NCBI RefSeq assembly: GCF_047675955.1
Contig: NC_132911.1
Span: 20,792,565 to 20,856,564 of the forward strand
Length of the DNA: 64,000 nucleotides
Direction: 5' to 3'
Source of the DNA: Chlorocebus sabaeus
Taxonomy: Eukaryota; Chordata; Mammalia; Primates; Cercopithecidae
Below, piece after piece: positions 11,505 to 22,798 of this stretch. The number at the start of each line of letters is the position of its first letter. Positions within the stretch are counted from its first letter, which is position 1. The position numbers and the translations under genes are program-made. The notes below the pieces were generated by a model. That model ran no database searches, had not been told where the DNA came from, and worked only from the letters and a program-made list of their open reading frames with translations.

Positions 11505-11745
11505 AGTTAGTTATAGCTGCATAACAAACCACCCCAAAACCCAGTGCAACAATTATTTTTCTTCTCACAAATCCATAGATTGGTCAATGGGGGGGGGGGC
11601 ATCTCTGCTTTAGACTGCAGGTCTAGCTGAAGCAAATCACAATGCTACCCCAAGTCAAGGGGGAAATTCACTACACAACTAGTGGGAGTGGGGAGGCATC
11701 AAAGTCATAGGGCCAAGAGTGTAGAAACAGAATCAGGACCAATAA
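11505..11745 (-). mobile_element. MLT1-like MaLR LTR fragment
   Basis: GTTAGTTATAGCTGCATAACAAACCACCCC..CAACAATTATTTTTCTTCTCAC is the antisense of the MLT1-type LTR 3' end. It contains an 11-G run (11589-11599). The subfamily is not resolved. Confidence 0.65.
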
Positions 11746-12590
11746 TTCAGCCTTCTACAGATGGGTCCACCTGTCTCATTCCCTCTCTCCTCCTCCAGGG
11801 ATTTGATTTTTCTCAATCCTCCCCCGACACGTCGGCTACCTATCCACACAGCAGATTTTTGAGCCATCTGGGATGGAGACTAGATCTTTTCTGTGAAATG
11901 TGTATATCTCCTAGGACCAGAGCACACTGTGTGCTTGACCGAAGTCCAGCACCCAAGGAGCCCTGCCTCCTACAGAGAGCATTCCCCCATGAGACAGTGC
12001 CACCACCCACCCGTGGGAGGCCAAGGCATGGGCATGCCAGCTCGGAGGTGGAAGCGTGCACCCAAGCTCGGACAGTAGTGGGAGAGACCCACTGCCATTC
12101 CAGAGCTGGACTTACCCACAAGAAGCATCTGACCCCCAAGCAAGAGCTCAGCCCTATTTCAAGGACAAAGTACAGTTAATAGCTTTGAAAATGGACAGCT
12201 AGAATAAAAATTGTTACCAACGTGGGTTCTTCAGATTTTAGAGAAATGCAATTGCTTGGAAAGCTTCTGTCAATCGAGTCGCACTGAATGCAGGGAGACC
12301 ACTTAAGACAGCTATGATAGAGAGTCAAGTGTGGACATTTGGGAAAGGTTAAAAGGAGGTTGTATGTCTGGGAGCAAACAGTACCTATGTTGGCTGTCAG
12401 AAAGAGGGGCTTGAGGGATGAGAGAAGGGTCCCTCTCCCAGAGAAATGTCCCAGCACAAGTCCTGCTTTAAAAGGAGTTGGCCAGTAAGCTCTGGGGATG
12501 CCCCACAGAGATGCCACTCTACTCCTTGTTGACGGCCACACTGCCCTGCTCAGCACTAACTATATACCTTGGTGCCTGCCTGGCACCCAG
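11746..12590. other. Mostly unassigned; possible L2 remnant
   Basis: 12290-12360 weakly resembles antisense L2 (GGGAGACCACTTAAGACAGC). Overlapping frames of up to 165 codons (11682-12179, +) have no recognised domain. Confidence 0.4.
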
Positions 12591-12597
12591 CACAGTT

Positions 12598-12800
12598 CCT
12601 TCATTCATTCTAACGTTCATTCAGAACCTACATCCAGAATAAGACAGATTCCATTTCCTCAAGAAGCTCAGCGTCTCTTCAAGCAGACAGACAGGAAAAT
12701 CAACTTTTCAACACAGGCTGATAAGTGTTGTAATAAAGACCTGTTCTTGGTGCCACAGGAGACCAGAGAAGCACCTGGCCAGTGGGATGTGCAGGCGAGA
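12598..12800 (-). mobile_element. L2 3' end
   Basis: TTCATTCATTCTAACGTTCATTC..CAGATTCCATTTCCTCAAGAAGCTCAGC is antisense L2 3'UTR (AGCTCCTTGAGG..GAATGAATGAA on the other strand). Confidence 0.65.
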
Positions 12801-13280
12801 AATACAGACGGGAGTTGCCTCTTTGAGGGAGAAGCTGCTCGGCAGTGTAGGAGAGAGAATGATGCAAGCAAACAAATGAGACTCCAAACATTTGAGAATT
12901 GTGGGTAAATCCCCACTGGAAGGACAAAAGGGGTGTTGGACCTGATAAAATCTCAGGCTGGAGAGGTGGGCAGTGTCCAGTTGACAAAAACTCAATTTCA
13001 ACCAACAGAAAAGAGGCGAGCAGGCACTGTGTCCATATCTAGCATAGACAGATTCTTCTATCAAGGGAAGGCAGGACACAGGATGTATCTGTGCTACCTG
13101 CCCTTCTCTGCCCCCTCTCTTGCTCCCAAAGAATGACCACATAGTTCCAATCACCTTTTGATTTCCCAGTCAGCTTAGCTGTCAGGTTTCCGACACCTTC
13201 CCAGCAGAAAGAGTATTTCTGGGTTGGTATTCATGATAGGCCAGGGGTTCATCCGTGTTATTGAAAATGTCAGGACCTCC
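12801..13280. other. Unassigned sequence
   Basis: A 148-codon antisense frame (12708-13154) overlaps other antisense frames of 82 and 101 codons in this stretch and has no recognisable domain. I see no gene here. Confidence 0.45.
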
Positions 13281-13282
13281 TT

Positions 13283-13590
13283 TTTTAAGGCTGAATAATA
13301 CTCAATTGCACATATATACAACAATTTCTTTATCTACTCATCTATCAAGGGACATTTGAACTATTTTCCTATCTTAGCCAGATGAATAATGCTTGGCTTA
13401 TAAATAATGCTGCAATGATTAAGGGAGTAAAGACATCTCTTCGAGATACAGATTTTGGATTTTCCTTTGGATATATATGCCCAGTAGAGGAATTGCTGGA
13501 TCATGTGATAGTTCTCATTTTAATCTTTTGAGAAACCTCCATACTCTTTTCCACAATGGGTACAATTTACCTTCCCACCAAGCTGTTGGT
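13283..13590 (-). mobile_element. Old L1 3' portion of ORF2, antisense
   Basis: AAGGCTGAATAATACTCAATTG, TTTCTTTATCTACTCATCTATC, TAATGCTGCAATGATTAAGGG, TTGGATATATATGCCCAG, GAATTGCTGGATCATGTGATAG and ACTCTTTTCCACAATGGG follow the order of antisense L1M ORF2. Heavily decayed. Confidence 0.9.
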
Positions 13591-13898
13591 TTTCTATGTT
13601 CAGCTTACAATGCTGTTTTTCAGATGGTACTAGAATCTTCCTAACCCTTCTAACAAGATAGAAAGTGACTATAAAAACGTTTTGAACTCTTTTTATCCCC
13701 CAGAGATGATCACCTGCCCAAATGCGTAGTATGCTGTAACTTAAAATTGTTCATTTCCTTTACAAAACAAAAAGAGCCAAGTGCTCCCAGTTTGCTGGTG
13801 TTCTGGTCTACCATGTGGCTATCGATAACAGGCTCCCTAACAGATTGTTTCAAAACACAAACATATTGAATCAACCTCCTTCAAAGTTTAACATTTTA

Positions 13899-14202
13899 GG
13901 GCCAGGTATGGTGGTTCACACCTGTAATCTCAGCACTTTGGGAGGCTGAGGAAGGAGGATGACTTGAGGCTGGGAGTTTGAGACCAGCCTGGGCAATGTA
14001 ACAGAACCCAATCTTTACAAAAAGTTTTAAAAAATTAGTCAGGCATGGTAGCACCCACCTGTAGTCCCAGCTACTTGGGATACTGAGGCAGGAGGGTTGC
14101 TTGAGGCCAGGATTTCAAGGCTGCAGTGAGCTATGATGGCGCCACTGCACTCCAGCCCGGGAGACAGTGAGACCCTGTCTCCAAAATATAAAATGAAAAA
14201 AA
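13899..14202 (+). mobile_element. AluJ, full length
   Basis: GGCCAGGTATGGTGG..CTTGAGGCTGGGAGTTTGAG..CCTGGGCAATGTAACAGAACCC..GCTATGATGGCGCCACTG carries AluJ-type states. Flanks AAAGTTTAACATTTTA (13883-13898) and AAAGTTTAGTGTTTTA (14200-14215) are an aged target-site duplication. Confidence 0.95.
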
Positions 14203-14215
14203 GTTTAGTGTTTTA

Positions 14216-14523
14216 CGAATGAATGTGAAGAATCCCTTTCAGGGAATCTTGTGCTAAGGAGAGAGCATCTTGAAATGGATATCTGAAAATGTTAAAAATT
14301 GTTACATTCTGTTGCCAAAAATGATACAAGTCATTTACTTCTAAAATTTCTCATGGAGACGCAATTTAAAAAGTTGAAAATAGACTATTCTACCCTGTCT
14401 AAAATCGTTCAAATTAAGTGTTTAATTTTTTAACCAGTTTGTTAAAATTACAAAAAATGCAGCATCTTCTGACCCTTAAAGAACAACTGACCAACAGAAA
14501 GGAGAAGAGAAAAGCACTAGACA
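14216..14523. other. AT-rich unassigned sequence
   Basis: No repeat or gene recognised between two sense Alus. Confidence 0.5.
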
Positions 14524-14799
14524 GGCCAGGCACAGTGGCTCATGCCTGCAGTCCCAATACTTTGGGAGGCTGAAGTGGGCGGATCACGAAGTCAGGAGTT
14601 TGAGACCAGCCTGACCAACATGGTGAAACCCTAGCTCCACTAAAAATACAAAAATTAGCCAGGCATGGTGGTACATGCCTGTAATCCCAGCTACTCGGGA
14701 GGCTGAGGCAGGAGAATTGCTTGGAACCAGGAGGTGGAGGTTGCAGTGACCCAAGATCGCACCACTGCACTCCAGCCTAGGCGACAAAGCAAGACTTTG

Positions 14800-14832
<33 letters not shown>
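14524..14832 (+). mobile_element. AluS with uninterrupted A29 tail
   Basis: GGCCAGGCACAGTGGC..GGCGGATCACGAAGTCAGGAG..GCGACAAAGCAAGACTTTGTC; the tail is an uninterrupted A29 (14804-14832). AluS (Sg/Sc-like) by the ACGAAGTCAGGAG state. Confidence 0.96.
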
Positions 14833-14834
<2 letters not shown>

Positions 14835-14839
14835 TGAGA

Positions 14840-15174
14840 AACAAGGCTTTCTTTTCAACATGGTTTAGCAAATGTAACCAATGAAGTGTTTCTTGCCTTT
14901 GTATCTGCATATCTTTGCAATTTCCAGCAATGGACAGCTAAGAAAACTAAATCTTGAAATAAACTGTACTTAAAAATTGATGCTTGAATTGTTTAGTCAC
15001 AAAATCATATACCAAGATACAATAAACATTGTGAAGCATACTCAATCACATTTTTGAGGCATTAACAAATAAGATAAAACAAAAATATTTTAAGTAATAT
15101 TTTATCTTAAATCAATATTGCTGATTTTATATTCTTTATGTATATTTTATATGTGTAATAGATACATAGATAAC
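14840..15174. other. AT-rich unassigned sequence
   Basis: Nothing recognised; local ATTTTAAGTAATATTTTATC-type AT repeats only. Confidence 0.5.
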
Positions 15175-15451
15175 TTTTCTTTCCCCAGGCTTGAATGCAA
15201 TGGTGTGATCATAGCACACTGCAGCTTTAAGCCTTAAACTCCTGGGCTCGAGCAATCCTTCCAGTTCAGCCTCCGAAGTAGCTAGGACTACAGGCATGTG
15301 CCACTACTCCCAGCTATTTTTTTCATTTCTTGTAGAGAAGAGCTGTTACTATCTTTCCCAGAATGTACTTGAACTCCTGGCCTCAAGTAATCCTCCTACT
15401 TGAGCCTCCCAAAGCATTGGAATTACAGGCATGAGACACTCTACCCAGGCT
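15175..15451 (-). mobile_element. AluJ, antisense, 3' tail lost
   Basis: CCCCAGGCTTGAATGCAATGG..GATCATAGCACACTGCAGC..AACTCCTGGGCTCGAGCAATCC..ACACTCTACCCAGGCT. Old, with the T tract and outer right arm missing. Confidence 0.93.
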
Positions 15452-15885
15452 AAATATACATTTCTATGGTATATTTTTTACATATATATAAAATAAGGCT
15501 TATAATAGATTAGTATACTTTTTGGAAATCAGTTGTAAAATATACACTTTGGAAGCACCAGCTCATGTCCTTCCATTGTTGGAGTTCATAATCACACAAC
15601 ATAAAGACCAGTGGCCTGGGCCGCTGCATAGTCTCCTAGGGGCTCCCCACATCCACCCTGCCACCTCTTCAAGCCAGTCTCCATCCCCCAGCCCAGCAAC
15701 CTGTTCACAGTCAACTCATCTTACTGCCCTCAGAACAACGACCCACATCTCATGCCTTATCCTCCTTGATCGCTTATGGATATCCCCTTCCAGTTCCTTC
15801 AAGACTAGTACAGCACAGCATACAAAATGTGTGACCATTGATGTGAGAATCTCGACCCCTCTAGGGTGGCAGGGGAGCCCTAGGC

Positions 15886-16048
15886 AGTATAAATCAAAAG
15901 TATCTGAGATGGGTCTCAATCAATTTAGAAAGTTTATTTAGCCCAGGTTAAGTACACATGCCCAGGAGGCAGGTCTCTGTTTTTCTCCAAAGGTGATTTT
16001 GAGAACTTCAATATTTAAAGGGGAAAGAGTGGTATTGGGCAAACAGGA

Positions 16049-16084
<36 letters not shown>

Positions 16085-16851
16085 AGACGGAGTCTTGCTC
16101 TGTCGCCCAGGCTGGAGTGCAGTGGCGCGATCTCGGCTCACTGCAAGCTCCGCCCCCGGGTTCACGCCATTCTCCTGCCTCGGCCTCCCAAGTAGCTGGG
16201 ACTACAGGCGCCCACCACCACGCCCGGCTAGTTTTTTGTATTTTTTTAGTAGAGACGGGGTTTCACGGTGTTAGCCAGGATGGTCTCGATCTCCTGACCT
16301 TGTGATCCGCCCGCCTCGGCCTCCCAAAGTGCTGGGATTACAGGCTTGAGCCACCGCGCCCGGCCTGAAATTTTTTTAAAAGTATGGGTAGATAAGAGAC
16401 AAACAGTTGCATTCTTCTGAGTCATTGATCTGCTTTTCACTGGATACACAATTTACACGTTGCGGGGGCAGAGGAATAGTTACTTATGACTTAGTCTGGC
16501 TCAGTGAATCTGCGTTTTTGCATTGGAGGAAGCAATCAGATACGCATTTGTCTCAGGTGAGCAGAGGGAAGACTTAGGGTTCTGTCCTTTGTCCCACACC
16601 TGTGAGGATAAGCTATCAATTTACATTGTCAGGGTAAAATTCAACAGAACGTTTTTAGGGTAAAGATTTGGAGGCTCACGAGGAATTTCCTAGTGGGCAA
16701 ATTGTGAGGGAGGTATGTAGCCTTTTTTAATCTTTGTAGCTATCTCGTTTAGGAATAAAATGGGAGGCACGTTTGCCTGATGCTGTTCCCAACTTGACTT
16801 TTCCCTTTGGCTTAGTGATTTAGGGATCCCAAGATTTATTCTCCTTTCACA
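15886..16851 (-). mobile_element. ERVL-type solo LTR (MLT2-like), split by an AluY
   Basis: The left part (TATCTGAGATGGGTCTCAATC..AGAAAGTTTATTTAGCC) and the right part (GATAAGAGACAAACAGTTGC..GGAGGAAGCAATCAGATACGC..AACTTGACTTTTCCCTTTGGC..AAGATTTATTCTCCTTTCACA) read on the minus strand as one LTR, with the TG..CA-type end at 16851. No internal viral genes are present. The MLT2 assignment is from memory and tentative. Confidence 0.7.
16054..16365 (-). mobile_element. AluY, full length, antisense, low divergence
   Basis: T30 tract, then GCAAGCTCCGCC..GGTTCACGCCATTCTCC and GTTAGCCAGGATGGTCTCGATC, which are AluY states, ending GCCACCGCGCCCGGCC. Target-site duplication TGAAATTTTTTT lies at 16049-16060 and 16366-16377. 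Inserted inside the ERVL-type LTR, so it is younger than that LTR. Confidence 0.97.
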
Positions 16852-16904
16852 GCGGGCGTCCCAGACTCAGCACTTACGCTCAGCAACTGTTCTCTGAACA
16901 CAAC

Positions 16905-17022
16905 CATGTTGTCAACACTCCAAAGATAGAGACCATACAGGTTTTATCCATCAATGTATACCCAAAGCCCAGACCAGTGTATGGTATAGCCCATAAATAT
17001 TTATTGAATAAATCAATCATTA
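16905..17022 (+). mobile_element. L2 3' end, sense
   Basis: GTATACCCAAAGCCCAGACCAGTGTATGG..CATAAATATTTATTGAATAAATCAATC matches the sense L2 terminus (CCCAGCGCCTAGCACAGTGCCTGG..CTCAATAAATATTTGTTGAATGAATG). Confidence 0.75.
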
Positions 17023-18169
17023 TGTGGGCAAGTTGTGTCCAAGAGAGACTCCTGCCATCGGCCACCTGCTGCCTCAAAATATCCTTCCTTCCCATGGTGG
17101 TCCTAGGTCACCAGACTCCGCACCCCTTTGCCTTAAATTTGTTTCATTTTCAAGGCATTTGTGGCCCTTCCTGCACCCTTTAACACACCCTAAAGTGCTC
17201 TATTCATCCAAATCCCAGGGAGAAGGGACTAGCAGAGACCAATTTTTTTCCTCCCCCTGGACCCTGGAGCTCCTTATGTAAATTAAACCTCCTTTGCCAG
17301 GCAAGGAATAGATCAAATTACCAAAGACCCTACAACTCAGAGGGTGATAGAGGCCTACCAGCCTCTGCAAAACCAATAGGGCCACTCACATAACCCTCAG
17401 CTGACTAAAGAAGGGCAGTTTTCTTTGGGGAAATTCTACCGTGATACCTTTAGAGCAGGCCCTGTAACCGTAGTAGGTTCATTGCCCAATGCACATAACA
17501 AGTCAATACGCTGAGACCATGAGTTTCAGCAGAGAAGGAGGTTTAACTATAGCATCACCAAACAAGCAGATGGGAGGAACTTGGAGTTAGGCCCTCTCAG
17601 GGTTTTGGAGTGAGCCAAGGTTTGGAGATTGTTGATTGGTCTAAGAGTGCAGAGTGAAGTCATGGGATGGTGAAGAAGCTGCATTCTCATGCAGGTCCCA
17701 TTCCTCTGTGGGGGTCTCCAAACTGGTTGCTGAAATTCAGGTATAAGAAACATTGTAAGGTATCTTTAAACAAAAAGCTTATGATTCTAATGCCAGAGAT
17801 CCTGTCTGTAGGAACAATGGGGATGCACATGGTCAATATCTAGTGACTTTTAGCAACAAGGAAGTGGATCAAAATGCAACCTGATGAATGCTTAATTATA
17901 ACTGTGTTTCTGTCCAGAACCTGGCATGCAATTCTTGTCAATCCTTCAGGGGTGGTTTCAGTCCCAGCCCCATGGATTTAGAGTTAGGGGAGCAGATCCT
18001 TATTAGAAACTGCTGTCAGAACTTTGTGACCTGCCAGCTGTGTGTACAGTGTCACACAGGGTGTCCTCCAGCTTGGCCAGCCCAGAGGGACACTCTACTT
18101 ACATGGGGTGACATAAAACCTCCCTAGCAATGAGCCTTCCTAGCCTACAATAGGATCCAAAAATCACGT
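17023..18169. other. Long unassigned stretch
   Basis: No interspersed repeat or gene recognised. Frames up to 85 codons, without resemblance to known proteins. Confidence 0.45.
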
Positions 18170-18345
18170 TTATTAAGTTTTATTTTTGAATTGATACATA
18201 AAAATTGTACATATTTATGGCGTACACAGTAATATTTCTATACATATAATGTATAGTGATCAGATGAGGGTAGTTTAGCATTTCCATCATCTCAAACACT
18301 CATCATTTATCGGTACTGGGAATATTCAATATCCTCCTTTCCAGC
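18170..18345 (-). mobile_element. L1 3'UTR fragment (L1MA/L1PB-age), antisense
   Basis: TTTTGAATTGATACATAAAAATTGTACATATTTATGG..GTAATATTTCTATACATATAATG..GCATTTCCATCATCTCAAACAC..CTCCTTTCCAGCTATT is the antisense of an L1 3'UTR whose sense copy is seen at 35225-35595. Confidence 0.85.
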
Positions 18346-19545
18346 TATTAAGCAGCAGAAAGCTATAGAGAAAGAGAGGAACAAAACAGCAGCTACCAGA
18401 AAAACAAGTTACACCCTTCTTCCCCATCACAAAATGAGCGCAGCAATGTCTCAGGCTCCAGTACAGAACACACTGACTATAGACCCATGGGCTGCATAAC
18501 CTGTGGATTTACTAATGATGGAAAGTGAACACTGCTCAGCAGGGGTAGGCCAGGCCAGGGCCCCTGCAGAGGGAAGAGATGTAGTTCGGAGAGGGTGCTC
18601 CTGCTACCTCCATGATTGGGGCTGGGGAAGGTGCGGTGAGGATGTGCCTAGAATAAATCTAGAAACAGAAGGGATGAACGTCAATGGGAGCAAGGAATTC
18701 TAGGAAAACCGGGAAGGTGAGCAGCCTAGCCAGAGAAACAAGCCTCTCCCAAGGTTTCATGTGCCACCCTGGGGATGCTGTAGAGAGATTATCAATGACT
18801 TTAGGTGAGATGAATGGATTTCTAAACTTGGAACTGTCTGCATATTCTGTTTCTCTGTACAGACTCTACATGGAATGCTTGATATTCCTACTACAGACTG
18901 TTTTATGTTCATTTAAATTCTAAATATAGCTATGTGGTGAGATTTCTCTTCCAGTAGTTTAGCTATCCCCAGGAGTGCTTGGAAAGGGGGTAAAGATGTG
19001 CCAAATGGCAATACTCCATAAAACTAATTACCTGGGAAATTTTGTGGGGAAAATGCATTGTGATACAGGTATTCTGTGTAGTTTTTAAGTCAGGACAAGC
19101 CCTGCATTTATGAGCCATAAATGAAAATATTGAATATGCAATATCTATTAGCCTTGCAGCTCCAGATTCTGAATCACTTGTTAAGTGTGTCCTCAACGCA
19201 TGAGTGCCACCAGCCGTGGTGATTAGACGGCCAGCCCCACCCCTCCTCAATCCTGAGCCAGTGGCTTCCGTCTCTATGTGCATTTTGGTTGAGATTTTGA
19301 TTTTCCCTTGGGTCAAGACCTGAATGGCTCATCTAGTCCTTATGTGAAGTGATTCAGCCTGGCATCTAAGCACCCTGTGACAGCTCCAGCCTGTCTATTC
19401 ATCTCAAATGTATCCCTGACACCAAGTCTTTAGGTTCCCTTTTCTCTCTCCATAAAGATTAGACAACAAATAAAAAGGATGCCAAAACACATTATAATAA
19501 ATATAGACAGATCAGCTATATGATAAGAAATATGAGCATATATTA
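18346..19545. other. Long unassigned stretch
   Basis: No repeat family or gene recognised. A 117-codon antisense frame (18963-19316) has no family signal. Confidence 0.45.
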
Positions 19546-19860
19546 GGCCAGACACGGTTACTCATGCCTGAATCCCAGCACTTTGGGAGGCCGAGGTGGG
19601 TGGATCACCTGAGATCAGGAGTTCAAAACCAGGCTGGCCAATATAGTGAAACCCTGTCTCCACAAAAATGCAAAAATTAGCCGGGCATGATGGCAGGTGC
19701 CTGTAATCCCAGCTACTCGGGAGGCTGAGGCAGGAGAATCACTTGAACCCGGGAGGCAGAGGTTGCAGTGAGCCGAGATCTTACCATTGCACTCCAGCCT
19801 GAGCAACAGAGCGAGACTCCATCTCAAATTAAAAAAAAAAAAAAGAAAAGAAAGAAAGAA
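19546..19860 (+). mobile_element. AluS, full length
   Basis: GGCCAGACACGGTTACTC..GGTGGGTGGATCACCTGAG..CCATCTC then an A-rich tail grading into (GAAA)n. Flanks AAGAAATATGAGCATATATTA and AAGAAATACTAGAATATGTTA are a plausible aged duplication. Confidence 0.96.
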
Positions 19861-19861
19861 A

Positions 19862-20235
19862 TACTAGAATATGTTAAAGTAAACCTGTAGCCTTCTTTCC
19901 ATCCTCACTCTCAGCCCCTTATCACCCTCCCACCTTATCTCACAGAGGACACTGAAATAGCAAGAAGAGAGGCGTTCCCCAAGCTCCACTATCACACACA
20001 CAGCTGTAGACATTCAACCTCCCTGCCTTGATTCCCATTGTTGTGCACTGCCTGGCTGTCCTTCGAACTCAGCTCCATGTCTCCACCTGTGTGTGCACTC
20101 ACTTCTGTCCCCTCTCACCCACTGAAGGACATGCCCCAGCATTCTGCCCTCTTCTGCCCTGTATCATCACATTTTTTCCTCTCTACTGATCTCTTACTAC
20201 AGGCACATTTGTTGGACACCCCCAAGGGTGACCTC
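19862..20235. other. Unassigned pyrimidine-rich sequence
   Basis: Nothing recognised. Confidence 0.45.
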
Positions 20236-20269
20236 CAGTGAGTCACCTACTTGTGCAGCTCCCGCCCCT

Positions 20270-21275
20270 TGAGTGCAGGCAGAATCTATGACTTGATTCT
20301 AGAAAGCCCAGAAAATATGACAAAAGGACTGTAGTGAAACTCCCTGGACTATATTTTCTTATATGGCAAAGGTGAGAGCATCTCACAGATGTGATTCAGT
20401 TCCCTTTTCAGTTGTCTTCAAGTTCCTCAAACGGGAGATTACCCTGGGTGGTGGGTCTGGTCTAATCAGAAGAAAGCCCTTCAGAAGAGGGCTAAGGCCT
20501 TGACTGAGCCAAGAAGTCTCCAGCTGACCTTGGCATGAGCTGCCAGGTGCTATCAGGGCCTGAAAATTATGAGTGGCAGCTCAGAGCTGAGAGAGGCCCC
20601 ACGTTGACAGCCAGCAAGGAAACAGGGACTTCATTCCTACAGCTGCAAGGAACTGAGCTCAGTCAACAACCATGTGAGCCTGGAAGAAGACCCCCTGCTC
20701 CAGAAAGGGACTCAGCCCAGTCAACACCTTGATTACAGCCTCATGAGAAACCTTTGGCCAGAGGCATCCAGCTTCGCCATCCCTGGACCACTGACCCAAA
20801 GAAGCCATAAAATAATATACTCCATGGAACACTACACAGCCATAAAAAAGGATGAGTAAATGTCCTTTGCAGGAACATGGATGAAGCTGGAAACCATCAT
20901 TCTAAGCAGACTATCACAAGGACGGAAAACCAAACAAAGTATGTTCTCACTTATAGGTGGGAGTTGAACAATAAGAACACATGGACACAGGGTGGGGAAC
21001 ATCACACACCAGGGTCTGTCAGGGGGTGGGGTCTGGGGGAGAGATAGCATTAAGAGAAATACCTAATGTAAATGACAAGTTAATGGGTGCAGCAAACCAA
21101 CATGGCACATGTATACCTATGTAGCAAACCTGCATGTTGTGCACCTGTACCCTAGAACTTAAAGTATAATAAAAAATAAAAATAAAAGTTAAATAACAAT
21201 AATAATGGTACGCTCATATTGTTCTAAGCCAGTAAGTTTGAGTGATTTGTTACCCAGCCATAGAAAACTAATAGA
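20270..21275 (+). mobile_element. MaLR (MLT1-like) LTR split by an L1 3' end
   Basis: Left part: CTTATATGGCAAAGGTGAG..AGATGTGATTCAG..GGGAGATTACCCTGGG, then CAACACCTTGATTACAGCCTC and CTGACCCAAAGAAGCC. Right part: GTTCTAAGCCAGTAAGTTTGAG..GATTTGTTACCC..ATAGAAAACTAATAG. These follow the usual order of MLT1-type LTRs. The L1 at 20806-21190 sits where the LTR polyadenylation segment would be. The 5' boundary is approximate. Confidence 0.7.
20806..21190 (+). mobile_element. Primate-age L1, 5'-truncated 3' end
   Basis: ATACTCCATGGAACACTACACAGCC, CATGGATGAAGCTGGAAACC, TATGTTCTCACTTATAGGTGG, CATGGCACATGTATACCTATG, CCCTAGAACTTAAAGTATAA, then an A-rich tail. About 385 bp of the ORF2 end plus 3'UTR, nested in the MaLR LTR. 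Confidence 0.93.
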
Positions 21276-21309
21276 GGATACAAACACAAGTTATTTCGTC
21301 CACTAAGAA

Positions 21310-22798
21310 AACCCTCTCTTGCACTAGCTTCTACTCTCAGTGCCACCCTTTTATCTTTTTCCTTTTATAGCAAAAGACCTTCAAAGGGTAGGCCCATCTG
21401 TGTCTCCAGTTCCCTCCAGTCCTCTCCCAAACTCACACCAATCAGACTTCTGCTCCCATCACTCCTCAGAGTTGCTCTCCTCTGAGACCTCAGTGACCTC
21501 CATGTTGCTAAATCCAGTGGTGAATTCTCAGTTGTTCATTATTTGACCCAATCTGCAGCACTAGTACAGCTGATCACCCTCCTCATGTAAATTCTTTCTT
21601 CCTGGGCTTCTGCGATACCACAGTTGCCCGGTTTTCTGCCCGTCTCTCCGCCACTCCTTCTCAATCTCCTTTGCTTGTCACTCTCTTCTCCATGGCCCAT
21701 CTACACGGGGATGCCCCACTCTCACTTGCTGATCTCATTTGCTCTCTTGGCTTTAGCTACCATCCACCAGCTGATGACTCCCAAATGTCATCTCAGCCTA
21801 AGCCTTTCACTCAAATTCCAGGTTCATATATCAAATTGCCTACTCATCATCCCACCTGGGGGTCCAATGGGCATCTCAAACTCAACATGACCAAACTGGA
21901 GCTCCAGATTCCTGCCCACCAAGCCTGCTGCACCCATCCTCCATCCCAGTTAATGAACTCTACCCTTTCAGATGATCAGTCCAAAAACCCTGGATTCAGC
22001 ATTAACTCACTCTTTATGTCACACACCAATTCGATCTCTCAGAATCCTTTTCTGTCTTCAAAATATAGCTAAAGTCTGACCATTTCTCACAGCCCCTACT
22101 GCTAATCCTCTGTCCAAGCCACCAAATGTCTCCTAGACTATTACAATAGCATCCTAACTGGTTTCTCAGCTTCTGCCCTTCCCCACTCAACTCAACACAC
22201 TAGCCAAAGTGAATTATCAAAATACAATGTCATATCTCTTCTCCAACTTTCGCACCACTCTCAGAGTAAAACCTGACGTCTTCACATGGAATTCAGGATC
22301 TTACAGGATCTGCCCCTGGTGTGTCACTCACCTCATTTCCGACCACTCTCTCCTTTGCTCGCTCTTCTCTAGCCCACTGTATCCTTGCTGTTCTTAGAAC
22401 ACACCAGGCGGGTTCCTGCCTCAGGGTTTTTGCACTATCAACTGCTGCCTCTCTTTCAGATCTCCTTCCCCAAATAGCTGATGAATTCTTCCCTCACTTC
22501 TTTCATATTTTTATTCAATCTCATCTGCTTCTCTGGCCACTCTACCTAAAATGTAAACCCCCCCCCAACACTTAGCCTACTGCTCTTTCTGCCTTAGTTT
22601 TCTCCTTAGCGTTCATCACTATTTAACATTCTGTGTACTTTATTTAATTTTGTTTAATGTCAATCTTCATTGGGAGATTGGGGTGTACATTCTATGAAAG
22701 GCAAAGATTTTTGTCTCTTTTTTATTAACCACTATGTCCCTAAGTGCCTAGAACAGTGCCTGACATGTACTGTTCAATACATTTGTTAGAATCATTGA
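21310..22798 (+). mobile_element. L2 LINE, long 3' fragment with decayed reverse-transcriptase sequence
   Basis: Successive sense landmarks of L2 ORF2 and 3'UTR: GTGACCTCCATGTTGCTAAATCC, CACAGTTGCCCGGTTTTCTGCC, GCTGATGACTCCCAAATGTC, CATCTCAAACTCAACATGACC, AGACTATTACAATAGCATCC, CCTGCCTCAGGGTTTTTGC, CTGATGAATTCTTCCCTC, then CCTAGAACAGTGCCTGACATG. About 1.45 kb, the longest single old LINE fragment here. The ancestral product was an endonuclease/reverse transcriptase. Multiple stops and shifts leave only fragments; frames at 21624-21890 and 21671-22072 are remnants. Confidence 0.93.

Noticed and set aside
12708..13154. 148-codon antisense frame
   Set aside because: Two other antisense frames overlap it and it runs partly through an L2; chance.
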